Under the pieces are notes generated by a model. The model did no database searches, was not told where the DNA came from, and saw nothing but the letters and a program-made list of their open reading frames with translations. This document shows, in pieces, positions 12,118 to 24,455 of a stretch of 64,000 nt of DNA. The number at the start of each line of letters is the position of its first letter. Within the stretch, counting starts at the first letter, position 1. Origin of the DNA: Trebouxia sp. TZW2008 (taxonomy: Eukaryota; Chlorophyta; Trebouxiophyceae; Trebouxiales; Trebouxiaceae); the NCBI GenBank assembly GCA_002118135.1, contig BDIU01000111.1, positions 27,959 to 91,958 on the forward strand, in the 5' to 3' direction. The translations under genes and the position numbers were made by a program.

Positions 12118-12486
12118 TTAGCTTCTGAATGTGGCATTCAGCTGCTCAACACAATACTTTCCTATAGCATCTGGACCTTTTGCGTTCAAGGCGCCGGGAT
12201 CTACCCTGACAAAGGTACCGGTCGAAAAGCCAACTTCTTTCTGGTACGATTCAAACACGTCGCGGGCTTGTTTCGCTTCTTCATCAGTGTATCCACCACC
12301 AACCATCAGTGCCTGAGGACGTGGCTCAGGAACTCGAAGCGCTAAAGCCAATTCTTCATTGTTATACTGAGGCGAACATATCACGCCGTTGACCAGGTAG
12401 CCGTGTGGCGCCAGCATCTTGCCTATCCGAGTCGCCATCTCTCTGTGCTTGCCCATGGTCAACACCGGGATCTGCGCGAGGCTCAT
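12118..12486 (-). CDS. Intronless orphan, small 122-aa protein
   Basis: A single uninterrupted frame of 122 codons starting MSLAQIPVLTMGKHREM. It shows a beta-alpha-beta layout: IPVLTMG, a helix, YLVNGVICSP, a helix, ALMVGGGYTDEEAK, a helix, then GTFVRVDPGALN and a last helix. This resembles a small single-domain family that I associate mainly with fungal genomes (conserved IPVL near the start and a VxGGGY-type turn); that is recollection, not a search. Function unknown. It is the only intron-free gene in the window, and it is more GC-rich at wobble positions than its surroundings, so horizontal transfer or retroposition is possible. The start is the first Met of the frame. Confidence 0.65.
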   Translation of the reverse strand: MSLAQIPVLTMGKHREMATRIGKMLAPHGYLVNGVICSPQYNNEELALALRVPEPRPQALMVGGGYTDEEAKQARDVFESYQKEVGFSTGTFVRVDPGALNAKGPDAIGKYCVEQLNATFRS

Positions 12487-13483
12487 TGTTAGCTGCTAAG
12501 TATGGCATGGCAAGCGCGTTACCCAGCAGGCCTTTTGACAGATCCAAATCAGCACGTGCTCAGCGACGCGCACCGCTGGGGAAGTTTGCGAAGAGGGCGC
12601 GCCCCACATCCCCCTCAATCCAGAATGACATCATGCACCAGTCAGTGATGCAGCTCCATCTGAAGCTGCGACCACCCGCAGAAAACCCGCCGGGCTTTGC
12701 GAAATGGCCAACCCACCGAGATTGTCTGCATCTACTGTTTTCAGGGGGGTAAAGCCCCCTTGAAATTGGGTGGGCAACCCACTCAAAATCAGCATGGCTG
12801 CAAGATGCCTTGCAGACAGGGACTCTTGCAATTGTTGCTTATGCACATGCTAGTAGCAGGTCTTCACAGCCATGGCTCAATGGGAAATCCTTTTCTCATA
12901 CACTGCAATTTCTGAGCTGTCTCAAGCGTCATCACAGTGCAAAGCTGTTACCAAAGCCTCTCAGCCAGTCAACAAACGTCACCAGAAGCTTCAGTCAACC
13001 AAAGCACCTGGTTGCTGACAGCCTAGCTGATGCCTGATGTTAAAAACCTGGCCTAGCACTGGCAGAATCCATTGGTCTTGAACAAATGCTACAGCATCTC
13101 CGCAGGCCCAGCTGAACCTTTGTTTGCAAATCTGCAAATCGTGCCCTCAAAAGGCAGATTCACTAATTTGGGCAGGGCCTATCGAACCCTCATTTGAAGC
13201 TCATAGTATCAGAGTGCACTCCTCAACATCGTCCTGTAACTTGCTGAAAAGCACAGACGGCACGCCAAAGATGGAAATGTGTATACATGGAGTTCAACTG
13301 CATCAGAAGTTGTTCTGGATCTCAAGCATAATGCAAAGCTGTCGACCTAATGCTGAGCCCTGGTGCTACAAAAGCCATTACTGTAATACATCAACTGCCA
13401 GTCCCAGTGAGCCAGCAGAGAATGCAAGTGCATAAGTAACGCTGCTGATCGTCTATCATAGTATTTGACAGCATGAGCAGATG
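12487..13483. other. Spacer upstream of orphan, downstream of hydrolase
   Basis: The first ~140 bp are GC-rich (GAAGAGGGCGCGCCCC near 12590) and may be the orphan's promoter. At about 12749-12772 a GGGGGGTAAAGCCCCC hairpin is visible. The rest shows no supported exon and low repeat content. Confidence 0.45.
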
Positions 13484-16400
13484 CTAAGAGTTTGCCTGAA
13501 AGAACTCAAAGACGCTGCTGATGTTGTCCGAAACGAGCTCATGCCCTGCAAGAACAGACCAGGCATATCACATGGACGTGTCTGCATCATTTCCAAAATC
13601 ATAATCTGCTACATGCTGCGCAACAGCATGAGTAATGAGAATAGTCTGTGCCGTTAGGCGTCGCATCAAGAGTTTCTGACTCAACAGGCAGCCCAGGATG
13701 CCGTGTCATGGCACTGTGCAAGCAACTGGTCACACAGGCACCATGGCATGTCACATTTATGCGGTAATGTTATAGACTGTGTTACTTGTTGCAAGACGTT
13801 TCACGAGTTTGCTCAACCAGTGACGTCTGCCATTGGCTCAGTCTACACGCATGTACCAGCTTGCAGATTTCACATGAAAGCTGCAACAGTAACTTTCTCT
13901 TTGCAGGGACCCTTGACGTAAGGACATGTTCAGAGTAAGGACATGTCAGACTATGTAACAGACTATGTAATCAATCACTGGATTCTGACTGGTGGAATGC
14001 AGTGAGTAAGGACATTTCAATGTAAGGACAATGTTCTTCGAAATCAAAGCAGTGGTGATAAAGAGAAGTCACTGTAATGCATGAGCACCTGATAGACTGA
14101 ATGCATGATATCAGGAAAAGCCAACTCAGGCATAACATGCTCAATGTGATGCCATACCAAAAACAGCACATAGTGTGTTACCTGCCCAGGCTAAGTTCAG
14201 CTCTTCATGAATAGAAGATTCATCATGCTTCAGGTTCATTTGCTTCGTGGCCGCCACATGCTGATGCAGCAAGCTCTGCCACTGCTCAGACGTTTGCCTG
14301 TTGAGCATTAAAAGCAGAACTGTTAGAGTTCTCAAGAGATGATCGTGAATTTGAAAAGGTCAAATTGTCAAGAAAGCTGGGTCTTGACATTCCCAAAACA
14401 TCACAAGGAGAAATGTTATGTCGACGATGATCAGCAGCCAAGAGGCAGTGCCAAGAAGGTTTGCACTAAGAATATTGCCCTTGACAACACACTGATTTGC
14501 CCGAGGCATGACTGTAGCAAAATTGACTATAATGAGGCCACCAGTTTTTGCATGTTGCAACAGTACAACAGCAACAATGCACGTGTCAGCAAGCATGCAA
14601 AGACAATGACTTTGGCCAACAAAAACCCCGTGAGAACGCCCAGGTTTCGCGACATCAACAGGCACGCATGTATGATCAGTATTTCAGTCAACAAAACCGG
14701 CCACACCTTGGGTCCTGCAGAAGGAACCCTTCGCTGTCCAGCATTCCTGCTTTCTGCAGTGTAGAGTGAATGGCAGCAGATACTGCATGACTGATGTCCT
14801 TGGTTCGATTCGCCAGGAATCCAGGAGTCAAAGGCTGAGGTTGCACCAGCATTTCAAACACAGAAACCCGCTGCACATCATCCACGATCAGAATATGACT
14901 AGTGGTTGGGTTCAGAGCCTGCCTAGCAAGCATGTTTGATGAATGAATGCCAGAATGTATGAGATGCAGTATCTGACTGGCATGTAAAGTTGAACAATCC
15001 ATGCTGACCATGCTGGGCTAACTTCAAGGATGCATTTGCCGTGTACCTCCAGATTGTGAGTGATTTTGTACAATGTTCATACCACCACATCTGTGCATAA
15101 AGCAAGCTGAATGCTCATAAAACATTGCATGAATCATTCAAAGTCATCACAAGCACACATCAACAGTGTGACCAAAGCCATGTACAAAGCGCCTGGGTTT
15201 CATCATTTCATTATGCATGCACCCCATCATGCATTCTGACATTTATGCGCTTTGCACCACGACTCACCTGCTTAGTAAGCTCTGCAAACATCTCCCTGAC
15301 GCCTTTGGATGTGCGCTTGTCTTTGGCCATATGTATTGCTGCAGTTGGAGGAAACTTCCAAGTCTTGCCAGACTCATCAGTTGGCTGATTTTGCAGAATG
15401 GAAGCAGGCACAGACATGATCTGACAGCACACTCCCTGCAACAAAAATGCAACAATAACTTACAACTGCTTTCTAGCATACAATGCTAGCTGTATGTGGC
15501 AGAAGTCTGGTCTCGCCATGCAGGCTTGTCTTGAGTGACACGATAAGGAGGCTTGACGTTCAAATGATGAAAGTCAGTCAGACTGCAATCAAAAGCAGCA
15601 GCAACTCAGTCGCAATCACGCCAACACTTGCAAGCTTTAAAGCTTGTTGGCTTGCATCGACTGCTCTGTGGTTGTGGGTAGGCCGCAGTAGGAGGAAACT
15701 TCTAAGTCCTGCCGGACTCATCAGTTGGCTGATTTTGCAAAATGGAAGCACGCACTGACATGATCTGACAGCACACTCCCTGCAGTCAAGAGCAACAGAA
15801 ACCATGCAATAATCCACAAGCAGCAGAAGGGAGAGCTTGTCAACATTTATCGCTGCATTCTTGCATGCAAGTTTACATATGTTCCTGATGCATGCTTTCT
15901 GAGCTGTTGCGCTCTTTGAATGACTGTCCCACTGAGTCAGTAGCTGAAACCAGCTTCACATGTGTTTGCTGAAATCATGTATGTGCCATGCAAAACTCGC
16001 AATCATCATTACAATCTTCACATTTGCTTGCGGGGCTTTGTGACCCTTCTAGCAGCAAGCAGCAAGCAGCAAGCAGCAAGCAGCAAGCAGCAAGCAGCAA
16101 GCAGCAAGCAGCAGAATTGTGTCGATGATATGCAAGGCATATACCTGCAGTGGCATCCTAAGAGCTAGCAGCAATGCAAGGGCCCCTCCTGAAGATGCCC
16201 CTAGTGCATACAAGGGCAGCTCGGCCCAACCCTCCTGCTTAGTCAGCGCCTGGACTGCCCAAATGACCTGCAAACACAAATGATACAATAAAACCCAAAA
16301 TAATGACAACAACACTGTTCAAACGGTAGTAATGATAATTTAGCCACTCTCATGTGCTAAGGGTGTGTGGCAAATCCTGTCTCAACACCAGCTGACCTGG

Positions 16401-17769
16401 CAAGACAAGACATGTGCCGCACATGCATAGCACATGTGCTAGCAAGTGCCGACATTTGAATATTCCACATTACTACTACAAATGCTGAGCGTGACTCCAT
16501 TCCTCCTGTGGCACACCAGGCAAGACAGCCAAAGCAACAGCAAAGGCAAAGCCAACATTGCAATCCAACAGGAACTCAAACGCCTTAGGGCTAGAACTTT
16601 GGAATGTCAGCAGACTCTTCTGGAGGCCAGCCAGTATCCCAGCAGCGATTGCCTGTTCTGGCTTGACCAAAATGAAGCAAAGACAAAAGAAGAAGCATAG
16701 AAAGGAAATTTGGTTTAGGTCAGACCTTTGGGATGTCAGCAGACTCTTCTGGCGGCCAGCCAGTATCCCAACACTGATTGCCTGTTCTGGCCTGGCTTGA
16801 TAGGGCCACAACGGCAAAGCCCTCTACCAGGGCTGCTTCCTGTATCCGTACTTCTTCTGACAGGCCTGCAGGTTTGCAAGTCACAAAGCTTCAGCCAAGA
16901 TAAAGAAGGTACATTATGATGACCACGCTTCTTCTGGTAGGTAGGCTTGAACCAACCCTCGCATGGAGAATCACAGTGTCGCTTGCACCTCTTCTGGTGG
17001 GCTTTCACGATTGCAAGTCACAATTCTTCAGCAGAAGGTACATGACTGTATATGCATGACTCCTCTCAGGCATGCAGGATAGTAACTAGTCTATGGCAAG
17101 GCACAAGGATCACGCTTGTAAAGCTCTTTCAAAGAAGCTGCAGGTCACCACCAAGATGATCACTATCATCCGACTCATGCCAACATGCAAATGTCAAATG
17201 ATGGCACAGACTAGAAACACTCAACTGAAGAATTGTTCTCAGGCGTTACACAGCATACGCATGCAGTCAACAGCAAAAAGCATTGTGATTATTCAACTGT
17301 GATTCAAATGTTGAGACAAGTCAAAACCATGCCTGTGCATGCAGGGCAGCCATCAGATTTTGGCCACCAGTCTGTGCTGCTGTGCTGGCATCCATGAAAC
17401 AATAGCAACACTGCTGTTGGATTTGTTGGCATTTCCAGCACCATTTGCACACCCTCAAATGTCTGCATTTGAATCGACATGCATGTGATTCAACACAGCA
17501 GCTTCTGTAGCATATGTTTGCGCAATGCAGATTTTCGAACACATTTGCTCTTGCCTTGCCCAAATGCCAAAGCTCGCAGCACTACTGACCTGAAAGCGTC
17601 CACCTGACGACTGCTGAATGTACGCTGTGACCTTTGCCATATCATCGATATCAGTATCTCCGCTGGGCTGCAGCAGGGTGCTGGGAGGCCGGGTGTTGAG
17701 CTGATTGACCCAGTATAAGAGCGCTGCGCCACTGAACAGCAGGAAGGTCCATCGGCCGTCCCATCGCAT
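13484..17769 (-). CDS. Membrane-anchored alpha/beta-hydrolase family protein
   Basis: Eight exons join in frame: 17590-17769, 17333-17462, 16726-16865, 16145-16267, 15268-15435, 14707-14918, 14182-14297, 13484-13545, giving 376 aa. Residues about 5-22 (RWTFLLFSGAALLYWVNQL) form a likely signal anchor. The fold is clear: LLLFHGCQHSSTDWWP (oxyanion-side turn), PACTGLSEEVRIQEAALVEG, ALSS, CWDTGWPPEESADIPK, and the nucleophile elbow GASSGG; a late GHELVSD carries the likely catalytic His. Matches a plant/algal alpha/beta-hydrolase family of unknown substrate. Intron 2 uses a GC donor (CAG|GCATGG), required by phase. Echo copies of exons 3 and 5 lie in introns. Divergent from the carbonic anhydrase gene. 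Confidence 0.85.
13886..14075. mobile_element. MITE-like element copy A3
   Basis: About 190 bp in the last intron of the hydrolase gene, in opposite orientation to A1 and A2. Ends ACAGTAACTTTCTCTTTG and, complemented, ACAGTGACTTCTCTTTAT. Interior has repeated GTAAGGACA words (complement of the GTCCTTAC words elsewhere). Confidence 0.7.
15690..15800 (-). repeat. Echo of hydrolase exon 15268-15435 acceptor edge
   Basis: About 100 bp repeat the acceptor and first half of exon 15268-15435, 345 bp upstream. The copy reads the SILQNQPTDESG stretch but has an in-frame stop just after it and ends in unrelated sequence, so it is a dead copy. Confidence 0.75.
16051..16115. repeat. 7-bp satellite (AGCAGCA)n
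   Basis: Roughly nine head-to-tail copies of a 7-bp unit (AGCAGCA/GCAAGCA register) just downstream, in gene sense, of the nucleophile-elbow exon of the hydrolase. Lies within the intron. Confidence 0.9.
16595..17035 (-). repeat. Echoes of hydrolase exon 16726-16865 (both edges)
   Basis: The donor half of exon 16726-16865 (CWDTGWPPEESADIPK) is copied at about 16610-16680 with a 129-bp offset, followed by an in-frame stop. Parts of the acceptor edge (CTTCTTCTG, then GTTTGCAAGTCACAA) recur at about 16930-17030. The true exon sits between them. Confidence 0.7.
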
Positions 17770-18650
17770 TTCTAGTTGGGACGGAAACCAACGCAGCTTG
17801 CTACATCACGGCGAGGCTGCGAGGCGCTGTCTGCTACTGGTCGGCATGCTTGGCGAAGGTCGTGTCCGGCCTTTACGTGCGACAGCACCACGGGCTGACG
17901 TGCCAGAGCTGCCGGCTAGCACATGCAGTTGCTTCTGGACACAAGGTGTCAGTTTGCAACGCCAGCCCTTCGCGCACGGGTCTCGGAATGGCCAACCCGT
18001 GCGCTCGTGATCAATAACGCTTGCACCGACAGCAAAGGGACTTTTGCGAGCGTTACATCGCAACGCCTGCCTGCCCTCATCCGGATGGCTTTGCAGAGGC
18101 TCACCCTCACGCTGCCGAGCGTGGCTGACGACTTGCGGCATGACTGCAGCATCGAGTGCAGATTGCACGGTTGAGGCTCGGAGATAATTTGCAATCACAT
18201 CTGAGGGGCACTGTCGGCTGTCCGAGCACGCCTTGTCAACATGGCACATCACGCTCTCGCCTGGCAAGCGTCTTTTGCCAAAAGCATGCCGGCCAATCAC
18301 ATACAGACATTGCGACAAATGCCTGCGGTGCCCAAGCCATCGGCTGCACCCAATCGGCAGCGTCGGGCGAGACCGCCGGTCCATGGTACCCTGAGAGGTT
18401 TGGCAGTGCGAAGCGAACAGCAGCCTGCTCCTCAGCCGGAGGTTTCAAGGTAATCAACCTGCACCGCTAAGACATTGCGATGGCTGTCATACGCAACGTC
18501 GACGCCTTCACACGCTTCAGTCGAGACTGCAGCCAGTGAAATCGAGATTGAACCTCAGGATTCCACAGACTGCACTGGCACCTTGCAATACAGTCTGGCT
18601 TCTCTGTCCCTCTCATTTCATGCTGCAAGCTGAACAAAACGCGTAGCACA
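17770..18650. promoter_or_regulatory. Divergent promoter, hydrolase (-) / carbonic anhydrase (+)
   Basis: About 880 bp without a supported exon, with CpG-rich stretches at 17800-18460. A long minus-strand frame here is treated as accidental. No clear TATA element or CO2-response motif could be recognised by eye. Confidence 0.5.
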
Positions 18651-21301
18651 ATGCACAGACCTTACAGTGATATGTTGCGTGCCTGCAGCGCTAGTAAGCA
18701 CACGCCCCCAACAAATCGGCGAAAACTGCTAGTCAACACCGGAGCAGCCATGTTTGCATTTGCTGGAGCATCTTTCTGCCCCTGCTGTACTCAGCTGGCT
18801 CAAGCATCAGAGAAGAGCACCAGCGGCTACACATACAAAGGACAGACAGGGCCAAAGACATGGCCAGGTAGATGATGGCCGTTGCATTCCTCTATGCATT
18901 TGTACATGAATCAAGCTACCAAGGGGGCTGTACAAGGCATCTGAGGGTGACACTGCATGTGCATGCTTGTGTTGCAGCTTATACAACCCCAGCGCAGCAT
19001 GTGCTGAGGCAAGTTGATGGGCATACCACAGTCGTCTTTGCCTTGGCATATGGCTGCAGATTGCCAAACACAGTATCAGTATCAGTACCATTGTGGTTGA
19101 CTTATGTCAGTCACACGTCTTCAGCCAGAATGGTCAGCAGGACTGTCAGCTACATCATCTCAACAACATTTAGATAAGGGCCCAGCGAATGCACCCTGAT
19201 TGCTTCCTGAAGGATCACACATCCTTGATCCCATATATTTACATCTCGTACGTCTTACGTGAAGATACATGCTTCATGCAGGTGTATGTACAATTGGTGG
19301 CCTTCAGTCCCCTATTAACATACCCTTGGCAAACTACTTCGCCAAGGGTGCTGCAAATGGGGGCTCCAACAAACGAGGCGACATAACGTTTGCGTACTAC
19401 AACCAGACTAACGCCAATGTGCAGAACACGGGGCATGGCACCATGCAGGTTTGAATCCTTGAGCTGTGTCACGCCACGCCTGCTGCTTTGCATTTGCCTG
19501 CCTGCCTGCCTGTCTGTCTGCTGACTGTCTGCCTGCCTGCCTGCCTGCCTTCTGCCTGTCTGTCTGTTCCTGATTGTTTACACTGTTTTGCTGTGGGTCT
19601 GAGAACTGAGCGACTTGTGGAAGTTTCCATTTGACCTTTGCACACAAATGCGACTTGGTGGCCTGCTCTTGCCATACACTGACTCATGCATGGCATGCTG
19701 CATCAGATGTTGCACCAGCTTGGTGCACGTCTTCTAATCGTCAGCTATGCATGTCAAGATTCACGCACAGGCCTTGCTTGTTACTGTTCAATGGCTTTTC
19801 TTGGGAACTTCTTCTGAGATGGTCTGCATGCAGGCTGTGTGCTTATGTGCACAAGTGACTAATCCTATCTGCACAGTGTGCTGACGCAATGTGCATTGCA
19901 TTCAGGTCAATGCAGCACCTGGCAACACATGCAACATAGATGGCAGGGATCTTGACTTAGTGCAATGGCATTTCCACTCACCCAGCGAACATGCTTTTGA
20001 CGGTGCCAGGAAAGCCATGGAAGTCCACCTTGTGCACAAGGACAGACAGTCAGGTACTTTACCCTTAGCTTGCACAGCGACTTCTCTCTATGACAATTGC
20101 TTTGGTTCCCAACAGCCTTGGTGTTTTCATCAAACTCTTCTTATTCAGGGGTACCACCTCAGTCAAATTGCTGTGATTGGTTCCTGATTGCATCGTCTAT
20201 GCATCACAAATATCCTTACAGCGAGTGTCCTTACCCTTGGCTTGTACATGCACGCACTGCACAGAGCTGCCACAGCCAATATTCTATTGCTGTTGTCAGT
20301 CAGATGCGTTCAATGCAGCTGATTGCTTTTGGCTTGTCTAGTTAGACTGAAATTACGTAATGTACCAGTTCAGGCATATATCTGCTCACAAGTGTTACAG
20401 GACTTGAACACACAATGTCATGTTCAAGTCTTGGCGCTAAAAGTCTCGACAAGTGAAACAGTTCATCATCATGAGTTTCTGAAAAATCAGGGCCATGCAG
20501 ACATCATCAGTATTGCTAGATAAGGCTGCATTGCATGTGTAGTCACTGCCGACATTTGCTGTAGGCATATTCTCAAACGACATGGGCACAAGCATAGTGA
20601 TGCATAGCAAAGCTGCACAGTACGTCTAGTCACATTCAGCACTCAGTGCTTGTGTATTGAACAAAGCATTACAAAAATGCTTTTGTTAATTAAACGTAGC
20701 TATTATTGTAAATGGCAAAGAGATATGAGCAACTGTGCAACATGCTGCAGGCACCTTCTCAGTGGTTGGAGTCATGATGGAGGAAGGAGAAGCAGAGCCA
20801 AATCCAGCTCTACAGTTTGCTCTGGACTTGGCACCCGAAGAGTCTGGCCAGTCACAGGCAGCAGGTGGCCGCAAGATGTACTTGGAACAACTAATGCCTG
20901 AAACCAACGGTCAGAATCACAGGCCTTACGTACACTATGTGGGCTCCCTAACCACACCACCATGTTCAGAGGAGGTTCAGTGGTACGTCTTTGCATCAAC
21001 AATCAAGGTTCCCAGCAATCAGGTAGAGCAGTTTTCGGAGTTTACTGAAGCAACGTTGGGACCTGGTGAGCACCGTAACTCACGGCCGCTGCAGCCCTTG
21101 GCAGGCAGGAAACTGGACTATGAGTTGTTTGAGGGTGATGCCATTGCTTCACAAGGGAAGTCAGGCAGTCAGCAGGGCAGCGAGGGTGAGCTTCATGTCA
21201 ACAGCTGTAACATCAGCTGGCGCACCAAGAAGGTCCGAGATGGCAGCTCTAGCGACCTAGACATAGGTGAATGCAACCTGCGGTGGCGCACATCTAGGTA
21301 G
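18651..21301 (+). CDS. Alpha-carbonic anhydrase, probably thylakoid lumen
   Basis: Four exons, 18651-18867, 19282-19448, 19906-20053, 20751-21301, give 360 aa. Catalyses CO2 + H2O to bicarbonate + H+. Seen: GVCTIGGLQSPINI, zinc ligands in QWHFHSPSEH (His-x-His) and MEVHLVH, and the LTTPPCSE substrate-site loop, so the active site is intact. The N-terminus has a twin arginine at residues 23-24 before a hydrophobic stretch and an AQA cleavage-like site at 50-52, as expected for Tat import into the thylakoid lumen behind a plastid transit peptide; this parallels lumenal CAH3-type enzymes of algal CO2-concentrating systems (inference). After the fold ends (about residue 280) is a ~75-aa hydrophilic tail with two CN(I/L)xWRT motifs of unknown role. 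Confidence 0.9.
19495..19566. repeat. (CCTG/TCTG)n microsatellite
   Basis: About 70 bp of CCTG and TCTG tetranucleotides in intron 2 of the carbonic anhydrase gene, shortly after the donor. Same tetranucleotide family as the tracts near 24340 and 40357. Confidence 0.9.
20074..20235. mobile_element. MITE-like element copy A4, right end decayed
   Basis: In intron 3 of the carbonic anhydrase gene. The left end CAGCGACTTCTCTCTA and the following TTGCTTTGGTTCCCAA match copies A1 and A2; the right inverted end is not recognisable. Interior GTCCTTACC words present. Confidence 0.55.
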
Positions 21302-21885
21302 CATTGTCAGCAGCAGTACTTGAGACTGAATGCATACGGAAGACTGACAGTGAGATTGTGAGGTCAAACCAAGTTTTGGTTGGGTTGTTGAGCAGAGCTT
21401 CATTATGAGCGTATTGACAAGTGTGTTTGAGAGCATACGAGCTCATGCCAAGCAGAATTGATGGATAGTGCATCACCTGCTTCAAGTCTAGGTCAAACAA
21501 TTCTTTACAGCACATATAGCATCAATGAATGTAAGTGTTCTTCTTCTTAGCAATTGGGCCAATGGCTGTGACTTCAGCTTTTGACACTATAGTGCATCCG
21601 GTCAACCGAGCCGCGGCGCATGGGCGGAAAGCTCGAGGTTGATTCCGTTCGTTGCTGCTCAGCGTCATAAGACACCCTGCGGTGCAGCCGTGCAGGATTT
21701 GCGACCACGACTCAAATCTGCACATCTCGTTTGTACAGTCTTGACAGGCCTGAGCCGTGTGCTGAGAGCAGCGTGTTTTTGATACATTTGAGGCGGTGCA
21801 GCGCGGCGAAGGCTGCCGGGCAAGCCCCCAGTGCGAAATCACACCCTGTCGCAGCTTGTGATCACTTGATCAGGTCGACGACGCC
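21302..21885. promoter_or_regulatory. Spacer: carbonic anhydrase 3' end / RFC4 promoter
   Basis: A TGTAA word at 21534 may be the polyadenylation signal of the carbonic anhydrase gene. From about 21580 the sequence is CpG-richer and leads to the RFC4 start at 21886. No exon is supported. Confidence 0.5.
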
Positions 21886-24339
21886 ATGGCGCTTTCAACC
21901 CAGCCTTGGGTGGATAAATAGTGAGCTGCAATCTGCAAGAGCAGAGCATTGCCTGCCGACATCGTAGGATGTAGTCTTGATGCCGAATTTGGTGCAGTCG
22001 ACCGAAGAACGTAGGAGAGGTAGCGTACCAGGACGAGGTCGTGCAAACGCTTGAGAAAGCAATGCAATCTGCAAACGTGAGTGTTTGTGGCATTTGTCAG
22101 CACTTCTCTTGGAGCAGCAGAGGCTCATGCAAGCATGCCTGTGAGCAACTTCCTGAAGGCTCATGCCTTTGTTGCATGCAGCTGCCTCATCTGCTTTTCT
22201 ATGGGCCTCCTGGCACTGGCAAGACTTCCACTGCACTTGCCATCGCCCGGCAGCTATTTGGGTGAGCAAGTGCCCTGCTTGAATGTCACATGCAGTGGCT
22301 TTATTGCCCGCCAATCGTGACGGCGCTCAAATTAGGCAAACATGTATTCTGCTTTCCAAAGGAACAACAGTCAAGTGTGCAAGCAGCTTGATGCACAGCC
22401 TCCACGCCACAGGTTAGCAGCTGATGCAACTGAAGATGGCAACACAAGATGTCAACATGTTCATCCTTGTTACCTTGAGCATACTAGGTCAATGACTATG
22501 TTGAAACCACGTCAGCTGGGAAACATGATTCTGCCTTGAGCCTTGCCAAACAGTGTGTGCTGTGCTGTGCTGTGCTGTGCTGTGCTGTGCTGTGCTGTGC
22601 TGTGCTGTGCTGTGCTGTGCTGTGCTGCCTCATGTCATGTTGATGGTGTGTGACTTCGCAGGCCAGAGCTGATGAAGACTCGTGTGATGGAGTTGAATGC
22701 GAGTGATGAGCGCGGCATTTCTGTGGTCAGGGACAAGATCAAAGCCTTTGCATCGACGGCAGTGGGTTTTCCTGTAGCAGGGTACCCATGCCCGCCCTAC
22801 AAGCTGCTCATTCTGGATGAGGCAGACTCCATGACTCAGGTAAGCTGTCACTCAGCACATTGTCATTATCTCTTTGCCAGGAGAATGTTCTCTTCAAAAA
22901 TTTGTCTCCAGTCTTTTCATCTTTTTCGGGGAGGATCTTTTCCAGACTGTAGTTCTCATCTTGCTTTGATTCAATCACAAAATTTATTAGCATGGCAAAC
23001 ACCTGTTGCCACTATGCTGTGCAAGGTCATCAACAGGATTTTTACACAGCGCTCAGCCAATTTGCAGACACTGCTGTATTTGTTATATAGGCCACCAAAG
23101 CTGTCATTGTAGGTGTCCCTGTAGAGCTTGCACAATATACTGGTTTTGTCGTCACTTTGATGTCAACCATGACAGCTATTTAGCCCTGAGTAGGTCTCAG
23201 CAAGCGTGCTTGCCTCAGAAGTTTTGAGCATCAAAGCTCTATCTGTATAGCTGCCTGCACCTGTTGTGCCCAAAACCACCCGCGGCCGCTCGGCTGTGCT
23301 GACCAGAGCAACACTTGCACCAACAACAATGCAATGGGCAAGATTGTCTATGTGAAGGCATGCATCTGTTCATCTTGGACCCACCCTTTGCTACTTGACT
23401 GTGCTGACCAGATCCACATCTGTGGAACCATAAGTTACAGTAGAGAGAGACAGCGCGCTTGGGCCAGCCAATGAGTCTTTTCGTGTTTGTTGAAACCTGT
23501 TCAGATATGCTTCAAGCTGATGTCATACACATCACAGGACAAACTGGTTGGAGACAGTTGATTGCTCCAGTAGATATCTGGCTAGGCCTGCTGAGCCTGT
23601 CTAGCATGTTTCATGAATGAATGAACTGATGAACGTTGCCGTACACATGCAGGATGCTCAGAATGCTCTCAGGCGCACGATGGAAGCCCACACCAATGTG
23701 ACGCGCTTTGTGTTCATCTGCAACTACGTGTCAAGGATCATCGAGCCTTTGGCGTCACGATGTGCCAAGTTCAGGTTCAAGCCCTTGCATGGGGACATCA
23801 TGAGCAAACGCATACACCACATTTGCAAAGGTGAGGATCGTACGCTTGGCAGAAGTTCTTCGGTTCCCCTGCTGTTCTGCGCATTGCCTCTGCACAAGCA
23901 CTTGACAAGCCAGCCTGGCCAGACAGGACTTGGGCCACAAGCACCTGCCACGTGTGCTCAAAATTGCAATCAATGAATTCTAGTATTATTACACAGATTA
24001 CTATGACTATCATTGATATGCTTGCCAGTACTTGGGGGCATGTTGTTCAGACCGCCGAGGAGCATGAGGTTGGAAGCATGCCATGCACTCTTTTGCTGAG
24101 GACAGGCCTGATTTGCATTGTGTTGTGTGTGCTGTCCTGCACAGGTATGACCATGCCAAGAAGCTGCAAGATTACCTGCTTGATTCCATTGGTATGCTGA
24201 AACATCATGCAGTAGTATACTGAGCCTTTCCTTGTTACAGTCAATGGAGGGCATACTGTTGGCACAGCAGAGCTTGTGCCTCCGCACACTGTGACATGCA
24301 AACTTTTTGTCTGTAGCTGAGCTGTTTGCAGTCAATATG

Positions 24340-24414
<75 letters not shown>

Positions 24415-24424
24415 GTCTGTCTGT

Positions 24425-24455
<31 letters not shown>

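Noticed and set aside
14800..14830. GGTTCGATTC tRNA B-box-like word
   Set aside because: It is inside the hydrolase exon 14707-14918 and no cloverleaf can be drawn around it.
17806..18384. 192-codon minus-strand open frame
   Set aside because: Lies in a GC-rich divergent promoter, shows no family motif and is Arg/Ser/Pro-rich as expected for an accidental frame opposite CpG-rich DNA.
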